A DNA stretch of 64,000 nucleotides, from the NCBI RefSeq assembly GCF_001741865.1, contig NZ_CP017147.1:1851001-1915000 (forward strand), written 5' to 3'. Position numbers and translations under genes: made by a program. This document shows, one piece after another, positions 45,154 through 55,000 of the stretch. This stretch comes from Bosea vaviloviae. Its GTDB lineage: Bacteria > Pseudomonadota > Alphaproteobacteria > Rhizobiales > Beijerinckiaceae. The notes under the pieces were generated by a model that was not told the origin of the DNA, did not search any database, and saw only the letters and a program-made list of their open reading frames with translations. Position 1 is the first letter of the stretch. The number at the start of each line of letters is the position of its first letter.

Positions 45154-45215
45154 TGGAGCATTTTCCGAGCGAAGCAGAACCGGTTCGCGCGAAGAGCATG
45201 CATGGAAACAAGCGC
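45154..45215. repeat. Degraded type A repeat
   Basis: gagcattttccgagcgaagc followed by agaaccggttcgcgcgaag and aaacaagcgcattagcgc. It matches one half of the type A element (compare 50615-50680) with several changes and no right-hand palindrome. Lies upstream of the CTG-start small gene. Confidence 0.65.
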
Positions 45216-45250
45216 ATTAGCGCCGGCGGCAAAGGTCGATGCTATGAAAA

Positions 45251-45272
45251 AGGCCAGGCGTGAGCCTGGCCT
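45251..45272 (-). terminator. Intrinsic terminator of cspA
   Basis: Stem aggccaggc (45251-45259) / gcctggcct (45264-45272), loop gtga. Read on the minus strand the stem is followed by a T-run (complement of aaaaa at 45246-45250). It lies 67 nt past the cspA stop. Classic rho-independent shape. Confidence 0.85.
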
Positions 45273-45338
45273 TCTCGTGTTCTTCAGCCTCGTCGCGATG
45301 CCAGTACATCCGTGGTCACCGGCGAGGTTGAATGGCAG

Positions 45339-45548
45339 TTAGGCTGCCTGCAGCTGCTCGGCGGACATCTTGCCGGATTTATTGTCCTTGACCATCTCGT
45401 AGCCGAGCTTCTGGCCTTCGACGATCTCGCGCATTCCAGCGCGTTCGACGGCAGAGATATGGACGAACACGTCCTGGCTGCCGTCATCAGGCTGAATGAA
45501 GCCGAAGCCCTTGGTGGAATTGAACCATTTCACTGTGCCAGTGGCCAT
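45339..45548 (-). CDS. Cold-shock domain protein (CspA family)
   Basis: 69 residues, one complete cold-shock (OB) domain. RNP1 is KGFGFIQ and RNP2 is [29 protein letters not shown] is the standard opening. It binds single-stranded nucleic acid and acts as an RNA chaperone. AGGAGAG precedes the ATG. The long A/T-rich upstream region (45549-45862) is a likely regulated 5' leader, and a clean intrinsic terminator follows. Confidence 0.96.
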   Translation of the reverse strand: MATGTVKWFNSTKGFGFIQPDDGSQDVFVHISAVERAGMREIVEGQKLGYEMVKDNKSGKMSAEQLQAA

Positions 45549-45862
45549 AGTGAACTCTCCTTTTGATAATATTCGTCGACCGTCACGCGAATGCGCGGCG
45601 GGATCAGCACGATTTCGAAAGGGAGTTCGTCAGAGACGCGCCGAAGCGCGAGAAAAAACAGTCAACCAGACAAATATCGGCAAGGCCACCCTAGGCGAGT
45701 AAGTTCAGTAAGTCAAATTTCAACGCTACCAGAATTTGAGTTAATGTCGAAATTGGCTACTGAGATCAAGATAAATCATATCGAAATCAATGCGATCCGA
45801 TGTCCTCCTCGACAGGAGAAGCGGATTGTCCGGACTGTCCTGCTGGAAGCGGTTCGTCTCCG
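45549..45862. other. Intergenic region / cspA leader
   Basis: 314 bp between cspA and the GH130 gene, both on the minus strand. 45640-45790 is far richer in A/T than the surroundings (for example gagttaatgtcgaaattgg, aagataaatcatatcg), as expected for a promoter and long 5' UTR of a cold-shock gene. No hairpin or other gene could be identified with certainty. Confidence 0.5.
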
Positions 45863-47185
45863 TCATATGCCCATTCCGGCATCATGGCGTTCCATGGCTT
45901 GCAGGAGCGCGGCGATCCTGACCGTCGCGAAATTGCAGAAGGTGTCGGAGACGGCATAAGGCAGGATGATCTGGTCGTTATGGCGTATCGCGCCGCAGGT
46001 ATAGACGACGTTGGGAACATAGCCTTCGCGCTCGGAGGGTTCGGGCCGGACGAAGGGCTCGCGCGAGCGCGCCAGGACTTTCGACGGGTCCGCCTTGTCG
46101 AGAAGAACCGCGCCGATCGCATATTTCCGAACCGGCCCAACGCCATGCGTCAGGAGAAGCCAGCCCTCGTCGAGTTCAATCGGCGAGCCGCAGGTGCCAA
46201 TCTGGATGAATTCCCACGGGAATTGCGGCTTCAACAGCGCGACGCCGCCGCTCTCCCAGGTGAGGAGATCGTCGGAGTAGATGAGGTAGAGGTTCTCGCT
46301 GTCCTGCCGCGCGATCATGGCGTAGCGGCCATTGATCTTGCGCGGAAACAGCGCCATGCCCTTGTTAACGGCTGCCGAGCCGCGCAGCGGCGACATCCGG
46401 AACGACAGGAAGTCGCTGGTCTCGATCAATTCGGAGCGGATGCCTCGGCCGTTATAGGCCGTATAGGTCGCGCGGAACACGATCTTCCCGTCCTCCTCGA
46501 AGGCGACGAAGCGCGCATCCTCGATGCCGTTCGACTGGGCTGCGGTCACGGGGAAGATCACCCGCTCGCTGATGTCGCCGTCGGTGGAGAAGGTGACCTC
46601 GACATCCTCGCCGTCGAGGCGCGCCATCCGGTTCCGCAAGGTCGCGATCGAAGCCAGGCGCGATGTCGGGTCGACGCTGACGCTGCCGTCGGCTGCGATC
46701 GTGCCGGAGCGGAAGGTCAGGGACGAGATATGCCCCTCTCCAACGGCGCGAACGCTCAGAACGAAGCGGCGCCCGCCCGGAGGCGCGCCGGACTGGTCGG
46801 GATGCGAAACGATGCTGGGATTGAAGAGCGCTGCCGCCTCGAACGAATATTCATGCAGGAAATAGGAGCCGACCAGCCGGCGCTGCACCTGAGTGAATTC
46901 GCCATGCGTCGCGAAGGCCTCCTCCATCTCGTCGGCGCGAGCCTCGAACCGTTCCAGCAGGTTGCGATGCCGCCCCTTGAAATTCTCCAGCACCTCGGCG
47001 AGCAGGCTTTCCGCTGCCACAGGGTCGAGCGACAGAACCCGCTCAACGATATGGTTCGCCCGGATCTTGTCGGTGTGGCTGAGATCCCTGGGCTCCGCCT
47101 GGGGGCCGAACCGGCGCACCACGACCCTGGCGGGGTCGGGGCGCAGATACAGGGCCTGCCGGTTCAGGAAGGTGGATTGGGACAA
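45863..47185 (-). CDS. GH130 family beta-1,4-mannooligosaccharide phosphorylase-like glycosidase
   Basis: 440 residues from TTG 47185 (MSQSTFLNRQALYLRPDPAR), the only in-frame start near the domain. Five-bladed propeller with GH130 hallmarks: FNPSIVSHPDQSG, NGIEDARFVAFEEDGKIVF, RKINGRYAMIARQDSENLYL and HGVGPVRKYAIGAVLLDKADPSKVL. GH130 phosphorylases convert beta-mannosides plus phosphate to mannose-1-phosphate. It is 37 nt downstream of the GT4-helical fusion and in one operon with manA, consistent with mannose-based glycan turnover. Confidence 0.87.
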   Translation of the reverse strand: MSQSTFLNRQALYLRPDPARVVVRRFGPQAEPRDLSHTDKIRANHIVERVLSLDPVAAESLLAEVLENFKGRHRNLLERFEARADEMEEAFATHGEFTQVQRRLVGSYFLHEYSFEAAALFNPSIVSHPDQSGAPPGGRRFVLSVRAVGEGHISSLTFRSGTIAADGSVSVDPTSRLASIATLRNRMARLDGEDVEVTFSTDGDISERVIFPVTAAQSNGIEDARFVAFEEDGKIVFRATYTAYNGRGIRSELIETSDFLSFRMSPLRGSAAVNKGMALFPRKINGRYAMIARQDSENLYLIYSDDLLTWESGGVALLKPQFPWEFIQIGTCGSPIELDEGWLLLTHGVGPVRKYAIGAVLLDKADPSKVLARSREPFVRPEPSEREGYVPNVVYTCGAIRHNDQIILPYAVSDTFCNFATVRIAALLQAMERHDAGMGI

Positions 47186-47222
47186 GGCGACCCCAGTCTG
47201 TTTGTGCGTGCTCGCCGGAGGC

Positions 47223-49508
47223 TCAGGCGTGCAAGGCCCGAAGCGGCGCCAGTTTCGGGCGATCCCCGCTGATGCGGGCTAGCTGGCGAATCTCGGCGAG
47301 GCTGATCAGATAGGATACCACGGATTCGCCGCCGCGGTTCTCGTTCGGTCGGTCGCGATGCAGGCCGTCGCGACAGGCGCCCGTGTCCAGATCGACCAAG
47401 GGCGATGAGAGGTCGTTGTGGCCCAGGAACCAGGCGAAGGCGCGCGCGGCCTCAGCCCGCCATTGCGGAGCGCCATCCGCGCGCCAGGCGGCAAGGGAGG
47501 CAGAGATCGTCGCGGTCGCCTCCAGCGGCTGCTGGTCGAAGGCTTTGGGCGCACAGCGCTTGTCGCCGAAGCTGTCCGAGCCGACCGGCCTGAACAAGCC
47601 AGCCGGCGTGGTCTGCAGGGCCGTGAGCCAGCGCAGCGAGCGCAAGCCGGCTTCGACATAGGCCGGGACCTTCATCGAAACTCCGGTCGCGATCAGGGCC
47701 TGGGGCAGGCGCGCATTGTCATAGGACAACCCGTCCTCGAACCAGGCCCAGTCCGGCGTTTCGACCGCCGACATCAGGCCGAGCAATCGGTCCGCCAGCA
47801 GCGGGCGCAGCCAGATCGCCGTCGCCGGCGCACCGGCAATCGCGCAATAGGCGTCCAGACCGAGCAAGGCGAAGCCCCAGGCGCGGGGCGAGGTGAACTC
47901 CTCGACCACGGGCAAGGCTTCCGCGAACAGGGCGGCGGCCCATTGCCGACGCGATGGGCTGATATCGCTGCGCGCGCATTCGCCAAGCGCCCAGAGTGTC
48001 CGTCCGTGGCTGTCTTCCGAACCGGTATCCTCGAGCCAGCGCCGGTCGAAGCTCATGAAATTGCGGAAGCGCCGCGTATCGGGGTTCCAGGCATGCTGGA
48101 CGAACGAGGCGAAGCGCGCCGTCAGTGCTTCCGACAGGCGCGGCTCACTGGTGCTGTTCAGCACGCAGGCGAGGAGCAGTGCCCGGGCATTGTCGTCGAC
48201 GCAGTAGCCATGCGTGCGATCGGGCACGGAATGGACGGCGTGCTGGAACAGGCCGGTATCGTCGCACATGCTCAGGAAATGGCCCGTCCGCATCTCGGGC
48301 GGCGCGGCGATTTGCGGCAACGGCGTCGTCTGGGCTGTGCCTGCGACCACGCTCAGCATGCGGCCCCGGCGCGCCGTCTCGAACGCCGTGAGATAGCGCT
48401 TGGCGGTTCGCTCCCATGTCATCGAGCGGCTGCTCGCATAGGCGCGCAACCGCATTGCCTGCCGCCGGCTGTCATCGGTCAGCAAGCCGGCGATCTCGTC
48501 GCCGATCGCAACCGCATCGCCGAACGGCACCAGGACGCCGCGTCCATCCGCGAGCAGTTCCTGCGCATGCCAGTACGGCGTCGATACGACCGCCTTGCCC
48601 AGCCCGAAGCTGTAGGCCAGCGTCCCGGACGTCATCTGCGCCTCGTTGAGATAGGGCGTGACATAGACGTCGCACATCGAAATGAAGCCGAGCAGTGTTG
48701 CCTGATCGACGAACTGGTCGAGGAAAACCACGTGATCCTCGACGCCGAGTTCGCGCACGCGGTTCATCAGGCTGGCGCGATAAGCCTCGCCCTGCTCGCG
48801 AACCAGATTGGGGTGCGTCGCACCCAGGACCACATAAACCGCGTCGGGGCGGCGGCGCAGGATCGAGGGCATCGCATCGATCATCACCTCGACGCCCTTG
48901 TTGGGCGAGAGTAGCCCGAAGGTCAGGATGACGGAACGGCCGCTGAAGCCGAGCCTGGCCTTGGCCTCGTCAGGCTCGAGAAAGGCGAATGCGGGAATGC
49001 CGTGGGGGATGACCTCGATCTTGTCGGCGGGGAGCCGGTAGACTGTCCGCAGCAAGTCGCGCGCCTTCTCGGCCATGACCACGACCCGCGCCGAGGCGTC
49101 GATGATCCGCTCCATGACGTCGCGCTGCACGGCAGTCGGCGCGGACAGGACGGTATGCAGGCTGGTGACGACCGGCACCGTCAGACGCGACAGCAGCGCC
49201 ATGATGTGGCTCCCGGCTTCACCGCCGAAGATGCCGAACTCGTGCTGGAGCGAGACGACGTCGAACCGGCCGTCATTCAGAAAGTCGGCGGCGCGTGCGT
49301 AATCCTCCAGCCGCTCGTCGCGCACCTGGCAATGGACCGAGGGCGGGTAGTCGTAGCCATGACCATGGTCGTTCATGGCTATGATGGAGGTATCCATACC
49401 CGCACCCGACGAAGCGACCGCCTGCTGCAGATCGGTGGTGAAGGTCGCGATCCCGCAGCGGCGCGGGAGCGAATTGCCGATGAACGCGATGCGGTGGAGC
49501 GGGCTCAT
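47223..49508 (-). CDS. GT4 glycosyltransferase fused to a large helical domain
   Basis: 761 residues, ATG 49508. Residues about 1-390 form a GT-B glycosyltransferase: NSLPRRCGIATFTTDLQQAV, VSLQHEFGIFGGEAG, PHGIPAFAFLEPDEAKAR, TFGLLSPNKGVEVMIDAMPS, and the sugar-binding loop MTSGTLAYSFGLGKAVVSTP. Residues about 400-761 are alpha-helical (RTHGYCVDDNARALLLACVL, DDTGLFQHAVHSVPDRTHGY, WFEDGLSYDNARLPQALIAT), like (alpha/alpha)6 barrels of glycosidases or epimerases. Such fusions occur next to GH130 genes. ATGA overlap with manA indicates coupling. Confidence 0.87.
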   Translation of the reverse strand: MSPLHRIAFIGNSLPRRCGIATFTTDLQQAVASSGAGMDTSIIAMNDHGHGYDYPPSVHCQVRDERLEDYARAADFLNDGRFDVVSLQHEFGIFGGEAGSHIMALLSRLTVPVVTSLHTVLSAPTAVQRDVMERIIDASARVVVMAEKARDLLRTVYRLPADKIEVIPHGIPAFAFLEPDEAKARLGFSGRSVILTFGLLSPNKGVEVMIDAMPSILRRRPDAVYVVLGATHPNLVREQGEAYRASLMNRVRELGVEDHVVFLDQFVDQATLLGFISMCDVYVTPYLNEAQMTSGTLAYSFGLGKAVVSTPYWHAQELLADGRGVLVPFGDAVAIGDEIAGLLTDDSRRQAMRLRAYASSRSMTWERTAKRYLTAFETARRGRMLSVVAGTAQTTPLPQIAAPPEMRTGHFLSMCDDTGLFQHAVHSVPDRTHGYCVDDNARALLLACVLNSTSEPRLSEALTARFASFVQHAWNPDTRRFRNFMSFDRRWLEDTGSEDSHGRTLWALGECARSDISPSRRQWAAALFAEALPVVEEFTSPRAWGFALLGLDAYCAIAGAPATAIWLRPLLADRLLGLMSAVETPDWAWFEDGLSYDNARLPQALIATGVSMKVPAYVEAGLRSLRWLTALQTTPAGLFRPVGSDSFGDKRCAPKAFDQQPLEATATISASLAAWRADGAPQWRAEAARAFAWFLGHNDLSSPLVDLDTGACRDGLHRDRPNENRGGESVVSYLISLAEIRQLARISGDRPKLAPLRALHA

Positions 49509-50464
49509 GGTCGTGCCTCCGTGACGGGGATCGTTGAACCCGCGAGCGCGGGGAAGGGCGGGGGTGGTTGGAAAGCGATGCTGCCCGGCGCAAGCGCCGC
49601 GCTTGCGTCAAGCGCGCGCAGAAGGTCGTGGCTCGGCTTGTTGGCCTCATAGGCCAGGAGACAGGTCAGGCCATCGCGCCCTGCCTTGATGCGCATCGTC
49701 TGGGCCTCGACGAAGCAGCCCTCGCCGATGCCTGCCTGGGATGGTCCGAGCTGAGCGTTCCCGGCGATGACGACAAGCCAGGTCTCGTGCCTGGCGTCGA
49801 GTTCCCAGGTCGAGCCCGCCGCCAGATCGAGCCGTTCGAGGACGAAATACGGGCTCGCGACGAGCAGGGTCCTGGTGTCGCTCAGGCGCTCAGGCGGCGC
49901 CTGGCGCTCGGCAGGCCCGGCATGGGCGGCAGCGACGCCCCGCTCGATATGGAGCTCGCGCGCACGGCCATGGTCGAACAGGCGAAACGTCGTATCGCTG
50001 CGCTGCTGGATCTCCGCGAGCACAAGGCCCGCGCCGATCGCATGGATCGTTCCCGCCGGCACGAAGATGACGTCGTCCTTCGCGGCTCTGCGCCATTGCA
50101 GGTGTTCAGTGATCGAGCCGTCCGCGATGGCGGAGCGCAATTGCGCGCTTGTGAGGACGGATGTCAGCCCAACGCCGACCGTGGCCTCCGGTGTTGCGGA
50201 GAGGATGTACCAGGCCTCCGTCTTGCCGTGTGCCTGCCCCATCGCCTGCGCCAGCGCATCATCGGGATGCACCTGGATCGACAAGGCCTCCTGCGTGAAC
50301 AACAATTTTAGCAGCAAGGCAGGTTCGGGCGCAGCGGGATCGCGCCGCTGAAACCAGAGTTCGCCGATCGCGACGCCGTCATGTCCGGCCTCGCTCCACG
50401 GCAAAAGATCGGTCGATCCCCAAGGCTTGGGCACGATCTGCACACGGGTCTGCTCGAGCGCCAT
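49505..50464 (-). CDS. manA: Mannose-6-phosphate isomerase, class I
   Basis: 319 residues from ATG 50464 (MALEQTRVQIVPKPWGSTDL), chosen because AGGAG precedes it; a GTG six codons upstream is possible. Cupin fold with class I zinc ligands: LSIQVHPDDALA (Gln, His), KTEAWYIL (Glu), and a later AGTIHAIGAGLVLAEIQQRS (His). Interconverts fructose-6-phosphate and mannose-6-phosphate, feeding GDP-mannose. First gene of the minus-strand glycan operon manA - GT4/helical - GH130. A type A repeat occupies its upstream region. Confidence 0.9.
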   Translation of the reverse strand: MALEQTRVQIVPKPWGSTDLLPWSEAGHDGVAIGELWFQRRDPAAPEPALLLKLLFTQEALSIQVHPDDALAQAMGQAHGKTEAWYILSATPEATVGVGLTSVLTSAQLRSAIADGSITEHLQWRRAAKDDVIFVPAGTIHAIGAGLVLAEIQQRSDTTFRLFDHGRARELHIERGVAAAHAGPAERQAPPERLSDTRTLLVASPYFVLERLDLAAGSTWELDARHETWLVVIAGNAQLGPSQAGIGEGCFVEAQTMRIKAGRDGLTCLLAYEANKPSHDLLRALDASAALAPGSIAFQPPPPFPALAGSTIPVTEARP

Positions 50465-50614
50465 GTCAGTCTCCTCTTTCACATCGCCGGCGATCGCTCG
50501 ACAGGGCTGTCGAGCGATGCGGCAATGGTCGGCGACGGCTTGTCCTGGCGCGCAGATGCCGGGCGCAGATGTCGAGGGGCAAAGCCCGTCGAGAGCGGCA
50601 TCGTTGCGCGAACG

Positions 50615-50718
50615 AGAGCGCTTTCGAGCGAAGTGGCTGCCGGTTCGCGGGAAGAAAACGCGTTAAAACAACGATCTAGAGCAATTGAACGATCCAGCTG
50701 GATCGGAAATTGCTCTAG
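50615..50718. repeat. Type A dispersed palindromic repeat
   Basis: agagcgctttcgagcgaagt at the left, gaaaacgcgttaaaacaac in the centre, and an almost perfect palindrome at the right, gagcaattgaacgatccagc with tggatcggaaattgctctag. The right arm is the same as 16755-16796 apart from four bases. It lies between manA and the DUF1236-like gene. Confidence 0.9.
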
Positions 50719-50843
50719 CGCGCATCGAACGGGCCAAGGCCCACCCCATCGCTGGAGCAGGCCGTTGACCCGGATAGAGGAGCGGCTGCGCGTGAGGGCG
50801 CGATCACTCCTGTGTCAGGCAGATCCCGGGTCGGGCGTTCGGC

Positions 50844-51257
50844 CTACTGGATGACCTGCACGACGCGGTGCGTCCTGGGATCGACCAGTACGGTGCGGTT
50901 GTTGATCACCGTGTAGCGATAGCTTGTCTCGCCATATTCGCGCGGCACCTCGTAGTAAGTGACGCCTTCATTCGGGAGTATCGCGCCGACGACGACCGGC
51001 TCGGCATAGCTGTAGGACGGGCGGCGCTGCTCCACGACATAGGTCTGGAACCGCGGCGTCTGATCACCGATGATCGCGCCGACCACCGCTCCGCCGACAC
51101 CGCCGACGACGGCGCCAATCGGGCCGCCGACGATCGCGCCGCCAACCGCTCCGGTCGCCGCGCCGCCAACCGCGCCACCGGCTGCCGGGGCATTCTGGGC
51201 AAAAGCCGTCGCAGGAATGAGGGCGATGGCGGAAATCAGGGCAAATGTCTTCAGCAT
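50844..51257 (-). CDS. DUF1236-type exported protein with glycine-zipper segment
   Basis: 137 residues from ATG 51257, preceded by GAAGGA; an ATG six codons upstream has no ribosome site. Signal peptide MLKTFALISAIALIPATAFA. Residues about 28-70 are a Gly/Ala/Val-rich zipper (GAVGGAIVGGPIGAVVGGVG), suited to membrane or outer-membrane association. The C-terminus VTYYEVPREYGETSYRYTVI and TVLVDPRTHRVVQVIQ is the DUF1236 motif. Function unknown; likely an envelope stress or structural protein. Confidence 0.82.
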   Translation of the reverse strand: MLKTFALISAIALIPATAFAQNAPAAGGAVGGAATGAVGGAIVGGPIGAVVGGVGGAVVGAIIGDQTPRFQTYVVEQRRPSYSYAEPVVVGAILPNEGVTYYEVPREYGETSYRYTVINNRTVLVDPRTHRVVQVIQ

Positions 51258-51663
51258 GGAAGTAATCCTTCGCATGAACCAGTGGGAAAGGATATCCCGC
51301 GAATTGGTCAGGTGGCTTTAAAACGCGCAGATTATAGAAATGTTCCGCTTGTTTATTTTGCAAAAATGTCGATCGACCAGACGAGTTCTAAAAAATTTTA
51401 GGATAAAAACTGGATTAAACGGATCAGATTGGAAATTTTGCCTCCCACATCGTGTTTCGACTAAACCCTTCACATCGAATGCATAAATGCCTTCCCAAGT
51501 AGCCACGCGCCTCTCAGGGCGCTTTGGGGTAGAACCCGGATGACAGGCGCTTTGCCAACGAGATCCGAATGGCGACCCGGCTCGCAGATTGCATCTGCCT
51601 CTGGGGTTTCGCGTCAGCCTTTTGACGCGGCTGGATCTGGTTCCCGGGATCAGGCTCGTGGGA
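51258..51663. other. Intergenic region without recognised gene
   Basis: 406 bp. The first half (51300-51480) is A/T-rich (ttccgcttgtttattttgca, taaaaactggattaaacgg) and should contain the promoter of the DUF1236-like gene. The minus-strand frame at 51318-51506 has no protein-like composition. The end near 51640 has short repeated 'gggatcaggtt' units. Nothing else seen. Confidence 0.5.
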
Positions 51664-52038
51664 TCAGGTTTGCGGGATCAACCCGATCAGCATGTCCACG
51701 AGCCGCTCGGACATGACGGGCTTGGCGTAGACGAGAAGGTCGGGATAGCGCGCCTTCAGTGAAGGCGGCAGTCCGACGCCGGTCTGGAAGATCAGCGGAA
51801 TGCCGCGCGCGACCAGGATATCGACGACCGGCGTCACGTCGCCATCGCTCAAATTCACGTCGAGGATGGCGGCCGTCACACGGCTCGATGCGAGCAGGCT
51901 AAGAGCTTCGCGCACGCTTCCCGCGGGCCCGACGACAAGACAGCCCGCATCCTCGACCGCCAAAGCAAGGTCGAGGGCGATGAACGGCTCGTCATCGACA
52001 ATCAGGATCGCCGGCAGCAGGGGCAGGGTATGGAGCAA
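51664..52038 (-). CDS. Single-domain response regulator
   Basis: 124 residues from TTG 52038, with AGGAG 8 nt upstream. One receiver domain: acidic pocket ILIVDDEPF, phospho-acceptor Asp in AAILDVNLSDGD, and Lys in LLVYAKPVMS. No output domain, so it acts by protein contact. It is 46 nt downstream of the CheB-CheR-kinase gene on the same strand and is probably its partner, as in the HWE-kinase/receiver pairs of rhizobial stress responses. Confidence 0.9.
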   Translation of the reverse strand: MLHTLPLLPAILIVDDEPFIALDLALAVEDAGCLVVGPAGSVREALSLLASSRVTAAILDVNLSDGDVTPVVDILVARGIPLIFQTGVGLPPSLKARYPDLLVYAKPVMSERLVDMLIGLIPQT

Positions 52039-52084
52039 GGCAGGACTCCTGCTCCAATTGCGAGCACTGGTAATTTAAACAATT

Positions 52085-55000
52085 TTACTGAAGCAATCGT
52101 TCCATTGGCGTCGATAGGTGGACGATGAGCCCTTCCGCCTTCCAGTCATAGGCCAGCACGCCGCCGAGCTGGCCCTCGATGCTGCGGCGTGCGAGCAGGC
52201 TTCCGAACCCTTGCCCAAGCGGCGGACCTGCGACCGCCGGCCCGCCGCGCTCCTCCCAGGTCAGCGACAGGGCGCCTTCACTGACAGACCAGGAGATGGC
52301 GATATGGCCCTTAGAGGACGACAAGGCGCCGTATTTGGTGGCGTTCGTCGCCAACTCGTGCAGAACCAGCGCGAGGCTGGTGACCGCCTGCCCGCCAAGC
52401 GGGACATTCGGACCCTTGATCGCCACGCGCGCGCGATCGCCCTCCTGTTCGCGATAGGGCGAGGCGATCGCTGTCACCAGCGCATCGAGCGTCGTACCCC
52501 GTTTGATCGCTTCGCCGCCCCCGCCCAATGCCGGGATGATCAGCTCGTGCGCGCGCGCTAGGGCCTCGAGCCTGCCTCGGATCGCCCTGGCCATCTCTTG
52601 CGGCGTGCCGGCCGAGCGCGCGCTGAGCGAAACCACGCCATTGGTGACCGCGAATAGGTTCTTGATCCGGTGGTTGAGTTCGCGAACCAGGAGATCCTGC
52701 GTCTCTTCCGCCTTCTTGCGCTCATTGATGTCCATGAAGGTGATCACGACGCCATCGACGACATTGTCCATGGTGCGGTAGGGCCGCATCCGCATCAGGA
52801 AGCTCATGCCGTGATGCTTGATCTGCACCTCGCGTTCGACGACCGAGAGCTCGCGCAGGACCTGGCGCGCATCGTCCTCGATCTCGTCATAGCCGAGCAT
52901 GGAGGTGATGTCGGTGATCGGGCGCCCGCGATCGCTGTCGCGCAGATGGAAGATATCGGTCATCTTCGGCGTGAAGCTTTTGATGCGCAGATTGCTGTCC
53001 AGGAAGCTGGTGGCGATCTCGGTGCTGTCGAGCAGGTTCTTCAGATCGCTGTTAAGGTGCGTCAGCGTCTCGTTCTTGCTGACCACCTCGGCATTGACGG
53101 TCTGAAGCTCCTCATTGATCGACTGCATCTCCTCCTTCGAGGTTTCCAGCTCCTCGTTCGACGATTGCAGCTCCTCATTGGCCGATTGATATTCCTCCGC
53201 CGCGGCCCGCCTCTCCTCGTTGATCGTCTCCAACTCGTCGACCGTCGCCTGCAGTTGCATCCTCACCGTCAGCAATTCGTGCTCCATCGCTGCCGTTGCG
53301 GCGGCTTCGCTCGCGATCGTCGCCTTCCTGCTGCGGCTGACGGCGCGGATGCCGTCATCGCGAAAGGCGACGACGCATAGTCCTCCCTCGGCGAGCGGCT
53401 CGACGATGACGGTGACAGCCCGGTTCTGCCCATCGATCCTGACGGGCACGGCCTCATGGACGGCTGCGGCTTTCTTGGAGAGCGCCTGCTGCAGCGTGCT
53501 GCGCACGATCGGCCGCAAGGCCTTTCGCAGAATGCCGAAGAGGTTGAGGCTCGCCGTCCCCGATGAAGGTTCGAGATAGTGCCCGGCCTCGCCGCCCGAA
53601 AAGCGGAGGATGTCGTGGTGCTTGTCGATGACGACATAGACGGGGGAATATTTCTCGAGCATCCGGCGCGCGGTCTTGTCGATCCGGTCTTCTCCCGGAC
53701 CGGCGGCAAGCCCGGCCGGCGGCAGATCCGGGGTTGAGAAGGATGCCGCACGGAGCGTGACGTCCGGCAAGGTGGCAACCGCATCCTCGCGCCGGAAGAT
53801 GCGGTGCTTCTTGTCGCTGTCGGCAAAGAGCCGGCTCTGGCGCGTCATGCTTTCCGACGGCCCGAGAAACAGCACGCCATCCGGCTTGAGCGCGTAATGA
53901 AAGGTTTTCAGCACGCGATCCTGCAGGGCCGCGTTCATATAGATCAGGAGATTGCGGCAGGAGATCAAATCGAGCTTGGAGAAGGGCGGATCCTTGGTGA
54001 CGCTGTGGGTCGAGAACACGCACATTTCGCGGATCACCCTCACCGGGCAATATTCGTCGCCATCGGGGGAAAACCATTTCGCGAGACGCTCGGGCGTCAC
54101 GCCGGTCATCTTGCGGTAGCGCGCCTGGCGGGCAAACGCGATCGCGGCGTTGTCGATATCGGTGCCGAAGATCTGGACTCTCACCGCGCTCGGTCGCTGC
54201 GCAATGATCTCCCTCACGAGAATGGCGAGCGAATAGACCTCCTCCCCCGTGGCGCAGCCCGGCACCCAGATCCGGACATTGTCATCGTCGCGCTGGTCAC
54301 CTGCAAATTTCGGCGCCAACGCGGCCTGCAGCGCCTTGAAAGCCTCTGGGTCACGGAAGAACTGGGTCACTCCGATCAGGAGTTCGCGGAAGAGCAGGTC
54401 GATCTGGTCCGGGTCGTCACGCAGGCGGGCGATATAGGCCGGTACTTCATCGATCTGCAGCACCTGCATGCGGCGCTGGACGCGACGGACCAGGGTCTTT
54501 TCCTTGTAATGGACGAAGTCATGGCCGATCTGGGCGCGCAGCAGGGCGCTGATCGTGACCAGATGTCTGCTTGCGTCGCGCCGTGTTCCATCATCGTCCT
54601 TGTGCGGCGCGACCAGGGAGAGATGGCGTTGATGGTCGAGCAACCGCGCCGGCATCTGCTCGACCGGCATCACCTCGTCGACGAACCCGGTCGCCGTGGC
54701 GCTTTGCGGCATGCCACTCATCGCAATGTGGTCGAACTCCGCCTGAGCCAGAGTGAGGCCGCCATTCTCCTTGACCGCCGACAGGCCGAGCGCGCCGTCA
54801 TTGCCGGTGCCCGCTAGCACGATACAGACGGCATTTTCGCCCTGATCTTCGGCAAGCGAGGTGAAGAACGTATCGATCGGCCGGCGCAAGGCGCGCGGCG
54901 GTGCGGGTTTCGAGACCCGCAAGCGACGGTCCCGGAGGATCAGGGTCGCGTCCGGCGGAATGACATAGACCGTGTTTGCCGCCGCGATCATGCCGTCTTC

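Noticed and set aside
45154..45215. Possible sigma-type promoter in the degraded repeat
   Set aside because: Match to the type A repeat family explains the sequence; no promoter hexamer spacing was convincing.
51318..51506. 62-codon minus-strand frame upstream of the response regulator
   Set aside because: A/T-rich intergenic DNA with no ribosome site and no conserved-looking segments.
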